Shown here one piece after another: positions 33,078 through 43,704 of a stretch of DNA of 64,000 nucleotides. Below the pieces are notes generated by a model that made no database searches, was not told where the DNA came from, and was given only the letters and a program-made list of their open reading frames with translations. Made by a program: the position numbers and the translations under genes. The DNA comes from Plantago ovata. Taxonomy: Eukaryota > Streptophyta > Magnoliopsida > Lamiales > Plantaginaceae. Each line of letters begins with the position of its first letter. Position 1 is the stretch's first letter. The stretch is taken from NCBI GenBank assembly GCA_028274465.1, contig CM051458.1:75021766-75085765 (forward strand). The letters are read 5' to 3'.

Positions 33078-33518
33078 CTAATAAACGTCCTCGATATCGT
33101 CTTCGAAATGTCGTTCGGGCACATGTGCATCTTCTCCTTCTTTCTCAGAGGGGTCCTCCTTGGGTTCTTCTTCGGGTTCTTCCTCATCCTCCACTCTTCG
33201 TGAAGGTCCGCAACCCTCGGGAAACGTCCTCCGAGCCTTCCTCTTACGAATCTTGATGCCTAGGTTGGATGTGGTTAACGAGACAAAGCCGGAGTGCTCC
33301 TTTGCGGCACGTAAAGCCATCTTAAGGAATCCTATTTCCGCATCCTTCGTTGCCATTTCGTCTTGAAGCTTCATGTTTTCCAGCCAGTAGTGGTCTCGTT
33401 CACGAACGACCCTGTCCATCACGCTTCCAGGGTAAATGCCAATGACGGGAATGGTGGTATAAGGGTTAAACTCCCCTTCGACTAGGCGGTAACGGATGAC
33501 TTTCTTTTCGGTACTCAT
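33078..33518 (-). CDS. Small ORF of unknown function in the Tekay 5' leader
   Basis: A 146-codon open frame from ATG at 33518 (an in-frame ATG six codons upstream also exists) lies between the primer site and gag on the same strand. It begins MSTEKKVIRYRLVEGEFNPY. A charged helical stretch follows (residues about 45-88, RERDHYWLENMKLQDEMA and on), with spacing that suggests a coiled coil. Then come a basic patch IRKRKARR that could be a nuclear signal, and a strongly acidic Glu/Pro/Asp C-terminus. No family is recognised, and it is not part of gag. Uninterrupted length and clear domain zoning argue that it is or was translated. It could be a captured host fragment or a lineage-specific accessory protein. 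Confidence 0.5.
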   Translation of the reverse strand: MSTEKKVIRYRLVEGEFNPYTTIPVIGIYPGSVMDRVVRERDHYWLENMKLQDEMATKDAEIGFLKMALRAAKEHSGFVSLTTSNLGIKIRKRKARRTFPEGCGPSRRVEDEEEPEEEPKEDPSEKEGEDAHVPERHFEDDIEDVY

Positions 33519-33781
33519 ACCTATCTGTAAGCACATGCGTATTTATCTAGTAAATAACTACGTCAAAAACAAAAGCATCCACGGAAGTTCAATAGTTTCA
33601 GAAACGGATCAGAGAGACGTCAGAATCAGAATAGAGAAGATGAAGAAACAGTTTAAGGTTAGTACGTAAGATCGGATCAGAAAAGTAAAAGAAAATGCAA
33701 GACCTAACGAGCGACTCGGACCCTCACACACACCCCAAAGGTCAAAAGATCATATCCTAGCAAGCTCGAGTTTGAACTCAA

Positions 33782-33793
33782 GCTCTGATACCA
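33782..33793 (-). other. Tekay primer binding site, initiator tRNA-Met
   Basis: Minus strand TGGTATCAGAGC, complementary to the 3' end of initiator tRNA-Met, two bases inside the LTR. Confidence 0.95.
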
Positions 33794-33795
33794 AC

Positions 33796-35378
33796 TGTAA
33801 CGGTATCGGTTTTTAAAAACAAAATAATTTCTTGAAAAGAGAAAATCCGAAATAATTTTTAAAACAACGGCCGGCAATAAATGCCATAACAAATTGACGC
33901 GCACAGTGCTAACAAAATCGAGTAAAAATCCAACGGTAACTTAGAAATCAAAAGAATAACAACTAATGAAGACAGTAAAAAGTTTCATCTTCTTATTTTG
34001 AAATAAACAAAACCCCAGAGACATCCCAGACCCTTCTCTCAGTCGCTGGCATCCTACTCGCGTGCATCCTCAACAGTATCAGGAAGGAAGGAATTTTTGA
34101 AAACAAAGAGAGCGTGAGATAAAGGATGTCAGTGAGGTTCTAAGTTAAAAACAGAAAGTAAACAGTTTTTGAAACCAAAATCCTTTTCAGCAGATAATAT
34201 AACAAACAAAACAGATTACAAAACAAAATGACAGAACAGATAAGTCGAAGACCGTTGGTGCAGCCCGCCTTGTTACTCCTACTCCCAGATTGCCCTTATA
34301 GCTCCCTCCAGAGGGTGCACAACTCCGGACAGAAACAGAAACCCCCGTGTACTTTGGGGAAACAGAACCTACGACCATAATAGACCTTAGCGACTTCTGC
34401 CTCGTGCCTAAAAGGGATTATACTAGGCAATAATCAAGCAAACCCGATAGTCCTCTACTACCCAAGCCTACCTAATTACGACCTAATCGACCGATCACAC
34501 AGAAACAGACAGAACAGATACAGAACAAACAGATACGAATAATCAAACACCAAGAAGTGTTCCTGCAGAAAAGTTAATCCAGAACAGAGTAGCAATAAAC
34601 AAAGAAAGTAAATAGTCATACTTAGGACTTAGTTACTTGTACGCGGAAGCATACAGTATAACATATTATATAGTAATAGATACAGATAGTCACTTAGCCT
34701 TCCAGTTTTTCCTAAATAGATAAGTTTAGGGGTGAACACTCACCTCAACTTGCAAGCAAAAGTCTCCAACGAACAGTGAGCTTAAGAGTTATCGAACGAC
34801 AGAGAACCTAAAATAGAAAGTAGCTAGTTACACTCTAGAAGTCGAGCGAACGGAAAGAAAAAGGTCGGTAAAGAAGTGGTTCGAACTCGGGACCTCTAAG
34901 TTAGTCAAGTACTTCCTAACCAACTAAGCTAGCAAGGCAGTCACTACAAAAGCAGAAAACACTCTTTCAATCTCTGGAAATTACTAAAATACCCTCAGTG
35001 GTAAATTGCATAAAGTCCTTTTTGAAATCAGAAAGTACAAACAAGTCCCGCAGGTTCCCAAACATACATATCAGTCCCCACAGAATAAAAAGGTTTACAA
35101 AACAGTCCTCTGTTAGTCAACTACGGTCAAAGCTTAATTGCAAAAAGGTCCTTTAGGTTTTCAAACTTCCCAAAACAGTCCACAAGGTTCAGATTATTTC
35201 ACTAAAGTCCAGTCAGTTTTTCGACGTCAACAAAACCAATACGGTCAACATACGAGGTCGAATAACGAGTCAAAAGTCCAAAAAACAGCAACAACAATCA
35301 AACAAATCCTAAGTACGAGTTCGAGTTCACGGTTCGAATCAAAACAACAAGGCCAGAATGTACAAGGGCAAAACGGTC
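33796..35378 (-). repeat. Tekay 5' LTR, inner part
   Basis: 1583 bp matching 25609-27218 of the 3' LTR, ending at GGGCAAAACGGTC. From 35379 the sequence continues as Athila LTR, exactly as in the other LTR, but then runs on through a full Athila LTR instead of returning to Tekay U3. The outer Tekay segment is absent. Confidence 0.88.
34875..34942 (-). repeat. tRNA-like stretch, second LTR copy
   Basis: Counterpart of 26696-26763 in the right LTR, with box A TAGCTTAGTTGG and box B GAGTTCGAACC intact on the minus strand. Confidence 0.6.
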
Positions 35379-36579
35379 TGATGAACCGGAATTTGTCAGA
35401 TTCTAATTAATCAAATAAATTTGTATTTAGCCAAAGGCAATTCACAACTACAACGAAAACCGTAGTGTAGCAGTAAAATAACCTCGAGTGTCGATCTCTA
35501 AGGACTATAACTAGCTTTATCTAATATAACTTAAACTATAAAATCAACAAACAACTTAGCAAAGGTTTTTCTTATCAGATAATGGAGGCTGGTGATAGTA
35601 TGATCATTCAAAGCATAGCAGGTTAATAATCATGCATGAAGTACCCGATCGTTTTACATAGAGATCTTGATCAATGAATTGTCCAATTGTGTTCGTTATA
35701 ATTCAACACAACGAAGATAGAAGTTTTAGATAGATCAAAGAAATAAAGCAATAACTCAAAGTATGATTCGCTTTACAACCATTAGCATAATTGTTAACCC
35801 TTCGCTAAGAAATCACATACTATCACCAACGATAAATTTAGCTACTCATAGATGGCATGCAATCAACAGAAATCATAGCAAGATTGAATGAAAACATGTT
35901 GAAAGATAAATAAATATGAATAGAAAAACTGCAAGATACAATGTTACCGAAGGTTGTCAATCTCCGAAGAATCGCGATCTTACAAGCACCAAAACGATAA
36001 GAAAAAGTATCTCCTAAGCGAAGAATCCCCAAAACAGGCTCTGGAGAATTCCTACCTAAAACTAATGAGAAAGGTGAGAGAAAAGGTCTGGGAAAGTATG
36101 AAAAACGGAGAAAACTGAGCAACTATATATAGTGATTCGGCAGGTGTGGGGCGAGTCGCCCCACACACCGGGCGAATCGCCTGGTATGGGGCGAACCGCC
36201 CCACGTCCCGGGCGACTCGCCCGGGACCTCCAGTCGGCTGGTTACGCGATTTCGACGCGTTTTTGGATTTCTTTTCCTTTTCGGACTCGGTTTTTGCCTT
36301 CTAGTGACCTTTTAGCCTTCAGACTCGACCCCTAGACTTCAAATCCTATCCGGAATTTTCTAGATACTCCAAAAAGGCCTTCGGAACACCAATTCCTTGT
36401 CTACTTCAATATAATTGCCCGGAAAACCTCGTTTTTCACCCAGAACCTGTAAAATACAAACTAAAGGGAAACGTGACACTATTCTAATAAAATGCACTAA
36501 AATATAGTTAAATTAACATAGAGGATAGCTAAATTGGTGATAAAAGGCTCGAATGAAAGTGTAAAATACACGTTCATCA
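35379..36579 (-). repeat. E5 3' LTR
   Basis: 1201 bp, E4-type subfamily. Contains palindromes including CCCGGGCGACTCGCCCGGG (about 36206-36225) just upstream of TATATATAG on the minus strand. Confidence 0.9.
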
Positions 36580-36808
36580 AACTCCCCAAACCGAACCTTT
36601 GCTTGTCCTCAAGCAACTAAGCTAGACTCTAATGCAAAAAACAATGCAACACAAAAAATGGAGTCTCATGCCAAATGAAATGAACTAATCTATTGAATAT
36701 ATCAAAAAACATATGAACAAAAACCATACAAATCATAACATGAATATAGGTTGAATAATGCCTCGATTGACTCATACACATTCACATAAGCACTTATGTC
36801 AAGACAAG
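35379..36808 (-). mobile_element. E5: Athila-type remnant (3' LTR plus end of 3' region)
   Basis: Minus strand: about 230 bp of the conserved 3' region (36808-36595, including the AATGAGTCAATCGAGG-type block), polypurine tract, and a full 1201-bp LTR (36579-35379, TGATGAACG to CCGGTTCATCA). On the left it fuses to the Tekay LTR, on the right to the E6 5' LTR. The rest of the element is gone. Confidence 0.85.
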
Positions 36809-37220
36809 ATCTCTATCTTCGTATTTTTGAATAATTACGGAACACAACTGGACAATTCATTGATCTTTGATCTATCTAAATCTATATCTTCGTAGTGTTG
36901 AATAATTACAATCGGATAATTCATTGATCAAAGATCTCTATGTAAAACCGGGGAATTTATGCATGATTATTAACCTGCTATGCTTTGAATGACCATACTA
37001 TCACCAATCTCCATTATCTGTTAAGAAAGACCTTTGCTAAGTCGTCTGTTGATTTTATATTCTTAAGTTAGATTAGATAAAGCTAGTTATAGTCCTTAGA
37101 GATCGACACTCGAGGTTATTCTACTGCTACACTACGGTTTTCGTTGTAGTTGTGAATTGCCTTTGGCTAAATACAAATTTATTTGATTAAGTTGGAACCC
37201 GACAATCCAACGTATCATCA
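36809..37220 (+). repeat. E6 5' LTR, inner part only
   Basis: 412 bp ending CAACGTATCATCA just before the primer site. It starts abruptly at the junction with E5, where the two sequences share AGAT/GATCTC-like text of a few bases. Confidence 0.88.
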
Positions 37221-37223
37221 AAT

Positions 37224-37241
37224 TGGCGCCGTTGCCGGGGA
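37224..37241 (+). other. E6 primer binding site, tRNA-Asp type
   Basis: TGGCGCCGTTGCCGGGGA, a perfect tRNA-Asp match, three bases after the LTR. Confidence 0.93.
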
Positions 37242-37366
37242 CTATACTCCTTTTTTCTGTTTAACTTTTTTATATTTTCAGCATTCAATTCCTAGTTCTA
37301 TTAGTTTTTAGTTTTCCTATTTAATCTCTATCTGATACTCCTTTCCTAGTTTTTTAAAGATAGTGT

Positions 37367-39372
37367 ATGCCACATACACGATCTAGAGGAACACCACTTG
37401 CTGATTCAATTGCTCAGATCGACAGAGTCTACCACCAAAGAGGGCGACTACTTCAAAGGCGTGCACTAGAGGAAATAGAGGATACCGATTTCTCTAAAAT
37501 CTCTACACAGTCTTTTCAAGGAAATCGACGGAATGGCAGAAGCTAGACCACTGAAAGCATGGGTTCAACCCTCCAAGGATTGTATGAGGGGACCGGCGAT
37601 TGTTCTTTCGTCTGCAACTCGAGATCTGGAAATCAAGAACCACACGTTCCAACAACTTCCGAGGTTCTATGGCTTAGCAAGGGAAGATGTGATGGGGTAC
37701 TTGCACGATATCGATGATTTCGTCAACCAACTCCCACGACCCGGAGCTGAAATAACAGCAGATGAGCTCAGGATGAAGGTTTTTGCTATGGGGCTTGGCG
37801 ACAGAGCCAAGTCATGGTTGAGTTCTCTACCGGCGGGCTCGCTGGACACTTGGGAGAAGGTTTTTTCAGCTTTCATGGAAAAATACTTCCCTCACACCTT
37901 GACTACCGCGCTAAAGGCGCAAATCACTGGATTCAAACCGGACTATGATGAGACCATCTACACCGCGTTTGAGAGGTTCCAAGACCTCATGAACAAGTGC
38001 CCTCACCATGGTTTTGAGCTTTCTGATCTAGTCCAACACTTCTACAATGGACTAACCTTCGAGAACCAACAAGTGGTGGACTTCCAATGCCGAGGCAATA
38101 TTTGGGAGGAAACCGCGGAAGCCGTCTGGGCAGTTTTCGAAAGGCTGCCTAAGGGTTCGCAGTTCAAGGACCCAAGGGCAATGGTTAGGAGACGTGGACC
38201 TGAAGCTCCACCTACTCAAGAAGCCCCTATGTATAGGGGGAATGGGGATCAATTCGAGTGCTTTACCAACGAATTGAAACAAGTCCAGCGCCACTGGAAC
38301 AACTGTTTCGAACGAAGTTTGCCGAATATGCAAGAACTATGGGCATGGGGCTCATATGTGTAGATCGGAGCTTGCATATGATGATGGCAACTGGATTCAA
38401 GGAGGCGAAGAGGAGGCCTTTGCTACGGAATTTGGTACCCAGGAAGCTAGCTACGGACAAGATGGTAGGAATCCTCGAGGTGGATTTTGGAGAAGAGGGT
38501 TCCGAAACAATCAAGGATATGCACCGGCTAGCCAAACTTATGGCCCTAACCAAGACCGTAGTAGGCTTAACTATGGTAATGACCACTGTGAAAACCCCGC
38601 TCCGAAAGAGCAACCGAAGTCGAAGTCGGCTCAACTGATGGAGAACTTGCAAAAGATGGTTGATCACACCCAAAGTTTTCTCAAACGTTATGGAGAAGAT
38701 TCTGAGAAGACTAGGGCAAGGCTTGATCGGTTTGAAGAGAGCACTAGGCTTGCCCATCAAAAGATGCAAGGGTTGATCGACCGAGGACCAAGTAGGGAGC
38801 AAGGCAAGCTGCCTAGCAACACTGAGAAGTCGATGTCCATTACCTTGGTGGGTGATCTACCTGTCGAAATCACCATCAAGAAGGTTGCTAAGTGCGAGTG
38901 TTGCAAGGGGGAAGTGCCCCCACAGGCTAAGGAAGAAGAGAAGGACCTTGGTTCTGACGAGAGTGAAGAGGAGCAAGAGGATCCCGAGCCACTCCCTCAA
39001 AGTTTTGATGTTAAGGTCGGGATTGGTGAGCTTGAAGATGTCCGTGCCACACTAGACACGGGATCCTACTCTAATGTACTCCCAATGAATGTGTTTGAGA
39101 AGAGTAGCCTTGGAAAACTATCTGAGCATAAGGCTATTGTGCAACTGGCGGATGGATCCTTTGTGAGACCCGAAGGCGTTGTGAAGAATGTATTGGTCAA
39201 GATTGGTGAAGCTTCTGTATACACCAATTTTGTAGTTATGCCGGTGTCTACACCTGGGATGGGGGATGTCGTTCTCTTAGGGCGAACGTTCTTGACAAAA
39301 CTATGCTCCGTGATAGACATCTACCGAAAGACTTGCTCCATTGAGGTGGATGGCAAGCGACATGTGTTGTAA
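37367..39372 (+). pseudogene. E6 gag and aspartic protease region (fossil, nearly whole)
   Basis: Starts MPHTRSRGTPLADSI. Gag blocks: LEIKNHTFQQLPRFYGLARE, LRMKVFAMGLGDRAKSWL, FMEKYFPHTLTTALKAQ and KCPHHGFELSDLVQHFYNGL; a CCHC knuckle region at about 38320-38362; a helical, charged linker; protease active site ATLDTGSYSNVLPMNVF (about 39045) and VVLLGRTFLTKL (about 39270). It ends near 39372, without any reverse transcriptase. Gag would form particles and the protease would cut gag. With no polymerase or integrase, mobilisation would depend on a helper. Two or three interruptions. Confidence 0.87.
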
Positions 39373-39777
39373 GCCATATCTGATCCACCTGATACTTCTC
39401 ACACTATTAACTACTGTGGTCTTGCTGTCTATGTTCATTCTTAATCACAGGTTCGTGGCATGAGGAGAAGATCCATGAAGGGGAAGTCTAGTACCCACAA
39501 GAAGAATAGCTAAGCGCAACCAGGAGTCGAGTCAAAGACTTTAAACAATGGCGCTATCCGGGAGGCAACCCGGAGTTTTTATCGCTTTTTTACCGCTTTA
39601 TTGCATGCATTCATACTTGAACAATTTGCTTTTCATATGTTAATTTCTTCGTCTTTGTGTCGTATGTGCTTTTGTTTTTGTTTGAGTGAGCTCTTACGAG
39701 TGGGTTTATGAGTAAAATGGTTTCCGGGGACTTAAAAACCGCGTTTTTTCGAAAAGTTTCGTCTCCCCGCCTCAGGA
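39373..39777 (+). other. E6 spacer after protease
   Basis: Non-coding, with the conserved CGCTATCCGGGAGGCAACCC block near 39550 and T-rich sequence. No gene seen. Confidence 0.6.
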
Positions 39778-39892
39778 GGTGGGGGGCGAATCGCCCCACG
39801 AGTCCAGAGAGCTCGCACTCTCTGGACGCACGGGGCGACTCGCCCCAGGCGTGGGGCGACTCGCCCCAGGCGTGGGGCGACTCGCCCCGCGT
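39778..39892 (+). repeat. E6 internal cluster of GC-rich palindromes
   Basis: GGGGCGAATCGCCCC, a hairpin CCAGAGAG...CTCTCTGG, then GGGGCGACTCGCCCC three times in tandem at about 20-bp spacing. Same position as the E2 cluster but with different unit number and centre base. Confidence 0.88.
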
Positions 39893-40664
39893 TACTACAG
39901 AGATGAAAAACGGGGGTCTCCCCACATTTCTCACATTTTACTTCATCTCCTTCATCTTACTCCAAAAAATTCCCCAATTTTTAAAATATCTTCAATCCTT
40001 CATAACTTCTTCATTATTCCATCAATTTGTGTGTTCTTTAGCTTCAATCGAAGCCCGTTACGTGCTCTTTCTTTTCATCCGAACAAATTTCTTCCTAGTT
40101 CATTAAATCTTCGGATTTGAGGTAATCTCACATGAACCCTAATTTTTCAAATTTGGGGGTTTTTTGATTTATGCTTGAATTAAGCTTGTATGATGTATGC
40201 GTTGATGATTTGTGTGATTAGAAACGTTATTCACTATCAATTGCATGTTCAATTAGGCTTGGTTTGTTGGTTTGAGATTTTTGCTATTAGATGATATATC
40301 TTGTTAGGCAATGTATCTTTTACTTTCATTCCATGTTTAAACTTGTGTTTGTTGATATGATAATGATGGGTGTAATGGTAGAATGCATGATTGATTAAGT
40401 TGAGGATTTATGATGTTAGATTTTGTTTCTATGGTATGAATTGAGCCTTATAATTCAAGGCATTTGTTGTCTAGCAAGAGCATAATGTGATATGTGGTTG
40501 TAGTAGTTACATTGATCTGTTGCATGATGAAGTAGATAGACTAGACATTGGGTTTTTGAGGATTTCGATTGTTGTAGATATCGCTCGTTTGTTCGCTCGT
40601 ACATTTGCATATGCATAAGTCTGTTTTGCATCATACAAGATACTAATTGCTGTTTGTAAGAATC
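39893..40664 (+). other. E6 leader of the second ORF, with a possible intron
   Basis: T-rich. Donor-like ATTTGAG|GTAATC near 40115-40128 and acceptor-like TGCTGTTTGTAAG near 40660, aligned with those in E2. No other coding signal. Confidence 0.45.
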
Positions 40665-42053
40665 ATGGCTCCAAGAGGATCAAAGAAGGCTGGGGCGAGC
40701 AAGAAGGGAAAGGGGGTAGCATCAAGCTCCCAACCTTCTCACGACTTGTACGAGTTGTCTCTAGCTGCGATAGATGTCCGACAAAGGCTCGAAGCGGAGC
40801 TAGCCCAAGGTGCGAGATCGATCATACCAGACAGGCGGATAGATATTCCGGATACGGTAGCTCAAATGGCAGGGTACAGGACGCTCTCCCGATTGGCGAC
40901 AAAAAGGAATTGGGATTGGTATAGTTCAAACAGATTCAAGGGGTACGACATGAGCCTCCTCCAAGAGTTCTACGCTGGATTCACTAATCTCGAGGAGAAG
41001 GAGGGGGTACTAGTTCGAGGCCTAATTGTACCATGGACGCCAGAATCAATTTCTTCATTCATCCATTTTGGGCAACGAGAGTTCACAGGGAGCAACCATG
41101 CCTACGAATATTCGAGGGCCTCTAGGGGGATAGGAAGATACATTACGGACATGATCTGCAACAGGGAGTACAGGTCTCCAGAAACCGGAGCAGAACCTGC
41201 ACGGATACGACAGAGCGACCTTAGCATCGAGGCTAAGGTGATGATGAAATTCTGCATCTTCAACTTGATCCCTAGAAAGAATGACACTTGGATACAGCCA
41301 AATTACGCCGAGCTCCTCTACTGCTTGATAGACAAGCATCGAATCGACGTCGGTTACATCATGTATGAGGAGTATGAGCGCCACTGGGAGAAGAAGAAGA
41401 AGCCCTTCATCATTCCGAGCTTCATCACTACCTACTGCAAATATTACGGGGTCGAGGACATTGATGAGGGGGATTGCGAGGTCGCTGCCCTTTCACCCTC
41501 GACTATTGATGTACAGCTTGCTAGGTATCAAATGAAGAACCCCACGGCTGCCGCTGCTGATGTGGAAGCACCCTTCCGACCGTCCGATTCGGATAATGAA
41601 AATGACTATGAGGATGCTATGGAAGCTGATGATGGCCAAACCCCTATCCCGGATATTCCCTTTGTCCATAGGGCACCACATGCACCGCCTCGAGCACCAC
41701 ATGGGTCTAGAGGTATTGACTTCTCTGAATTCCGGGCCTACCTCGATGACCGTTTCAGTAGAGTTGATGCTAGTGCTGCAGCCTTGACCACTTTTGTCAA
41801 AGGACTGCGACAAGACCTCGACGGGCACATTGCCCAGCGCAACCGCGATTGGGAGATATTTGAGGAGCATCGCCGTGGGATAGGCAAGCAAGGTGGGAGC
41901 AACAACAACTCATTCAGCAGCAACATGAAGCTCTACAGCGGTCCAATGATCTCCTGTCTGACATGTGGAGGGACTATTATGGGGATTACAATTCCGATAA
42001 CTAGTCTTTTCACATGTCCACTCTCAGCCAACCGAGGCCAAACCGTTCGGTAA
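40665..42053 (+). pseudogene. E6 second ORF: Athila-type 'putative plant transposon protein' (nearly whole)
   Basis: Begins MAPRGSKKAGASKKGKGVAS and runs about 460 codons. Blocks include SQPSHDLYELSLAAIDVRQR, TLSRLATKRNWDWYSSNRF, KGYDMSLLQEFYAGFTNLEE, GLIVPWTPESISSFIHFG, MMKFCIFNLIPRKNDTW, YAELLYCLIDKHRIDVGYIM, an acidic hinge, a Pro/His-rich linker and a Gln-rich tail. It is the plant transposon protein domain carried in the 3' position of Athila elements. A basic N-terminus, globular core and C-terminal helix are what can be seen. There is no signal peptide or membrane span, so nothing supports an envelope role. At most one late interruption. Function unknown. Confidence 0.78.
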
Positions 42054-43543
42054 CATCTAGTATCACTTCTTATTACTCATTCTCTTTTGCTAGGGACTAG
42101 CTTAAGTATCATAACGGGGATGGGATGTGAACCGCGATGTTAAGTATTGTTTGGCTTTGTGTTGATTGGTATCTTGTTTTTTGTTTGCTTTTGCATTTGC
42201 ACGTTTACCGCTTTCTTAGTTTTTTTAGGTTGCATACACTACATTCATCCTAGGATAGTCTTACATGTTTTATATGGAGTTTATTGCCAATTTTTTTGAA
42301 CTTTTTTATTGGGTAGATCAACTAACTATGCCATTAATCATATGCTTCATCTCTATGAATTTGTTTGAGGTTTTTCTCGCTTGGCTTGTCACATTTATGT
42401 ATTGCACTTAGTTAAGCTTGGTAGTCTCGACATCACTTAGTGGTGTTTTCTCTACTGCGGTTCACGAAGGCCTTTATAATAGGATGATGCATGTTAGGGT
42501 CTTATGGTTGTTTTCCCGAGTAATTATGTACCTAAGAGGCAACAAGTCTTCACCTTACTTTGAGATTGCTAAATGCCTAGGAAGGAGGTAGTGTGAGGTT
42601 GTGTGATCCTTTGTTTGCAACCTATTCTCCCGAATAGGTTTGGGGAGGGGGTTACACCATCATTAGACTTGTTTTTCATTTTTCATTTTGTGTTGTGAGT
42701 TTATTTTTCCTTTTTCTTAAATTTTGTACTCCAACCTATTCTTTCGAATAGGTTTGGGGAAGTTGTTTATGAGTCATTTTATTTCTTTTTCGTTCTGCTA
42801 TTGCTGGCTAAAAAGATCGAAAAAAAAAAAAGAGAAAAATTCCAGAAAAAAAGAAAAAAAACTGGAAAAGAAAAAAAAAGAAAAAAAGAAGAAAAAAAGA
42901 AAAGACCCCAAAAAGAGCAAAGAAGGATCCAAAACATAGAAAGCCAAATAGCAATTTAGCAAAGTGTTGTGTCTCATTTTTCAATTCTTGTAATGTTCGT
43001 AATCGTGTTGTAATTTTCTAATCTTTTCTTTTCGTTTGAGTGTCATCTGTTCTAGACCACCCTCGTCCTGCCATTAAGGAAGTGTTGAATAGCTTAAGGC
43101 TTTGCTTGAGAGATGGGTAGAATAGGGGAGTGTTATCTTTTTTAGGGAACCCTCCTTCGTTTGATGAGAGCCAGTATTGGTTCGACCTCTTTGAGGAAAA
43201 GTCTTAACTTGGTGAACAACAGTAAGTCCTCAGTTTCATAGGCACGGGACAACCATTCGTATCTTAACATGTTTCATTGACTAGGTCCAGGTAGAGAATG
43301 TTACGAGAGACTATCTTGTCTTGAAGTAAGTGCTTATGTGAGTGTGTATGAGTCAATCGAGGCATTCTTCAACCAATATTCATGTTTTGATTCATATGGT
43401 TCTTGTTCATATGTTTTTTGATAGATTCAGTAGATTAATTCATTTCATTTGGCATGAGACTCCATTTTTTGTGTTGCATTGCTTTTTGCATTAGAGTCTA
43501 GCTTGGTTGCTAGAGGACAAGCAAAGGTTCGGTTTGGGGAGTT
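42054..43543 (+). other. E6 3' region with paired hairpins, A-rich tract and polypurine tract
   Basis: Hairpins AACCTATTC-TCCC-GAATAGGTT (42619-42640) and AACCTATTC-TTTC-GAATAGGTT (42733-42754), A-rich tract (42815-42925), CCACCCTCGTCCTGCCATT (43056), GATGAGAGCCAGTATTGG (43162) and polypurine tract GGTTTGGGGAGTT ending at 43543. Confidence 0.82.
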
Positions 43544-43704
43544 TGATTGTTGTGTATTTTACACTTTCATTTGAGTCTTTTTCACCTATTTTAGCTATCC
43601 TCTATGTTAATTTAGCTATATTTTAGTGCATTTTATTAGAATAGTGTCACGTTTCCCTTTAATTTTTATTTTACAGGTTTTGGTTGAAAAACGAGGTTTT
43701 CCGG
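43544..43704 (+). repeat. E6 3' LTR, first segment before E7
   Basis: Starts TGATTGTTGTGTATTTTACAC after the polypurine tract and stops at the E7 insertion. It resumes at 58518. Confidence 0.88.
43700..43704. repeat. Target-site duplication of E7, left copy (TCCGG)
   Basis: TCCGG precedes TGATGATG at 43705 and recurs at 58513-58517 after the far LTR end. Confidence 0.95.

Larger units (their letters stand above)
25609..35378 (-). mobile_element. Tekay/Del-type chromovirus (Ty3/gypsy), minus strand
   Basis: Read on the minus strand: 5' LTR (visible part 35378-33796), initiator-tRNA-Met primer site, leader with a small ORF, gag-pol ending in a chromodomain, polypurine tract, 3' LTR (28168-25609). 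LTR ends are TGTAACACC and CCGTTACA. By eye the shared LTR parts differ by about 2-3%, suggesting an age of around one to a few million years (inference). It is inserted in an exon of the SABATH gene. All enzymatic domains are recognisable, with about three interruptions in gag-pol. Confidence 0.92.

Noticed and set aside
40665-42053. Envelope gene
   Set aside because: The position suits an env-like ORF of Athila elements, but no signal peptide, membrane span or cleavage site is visible, so only the plant transposon protein domain is claimed.
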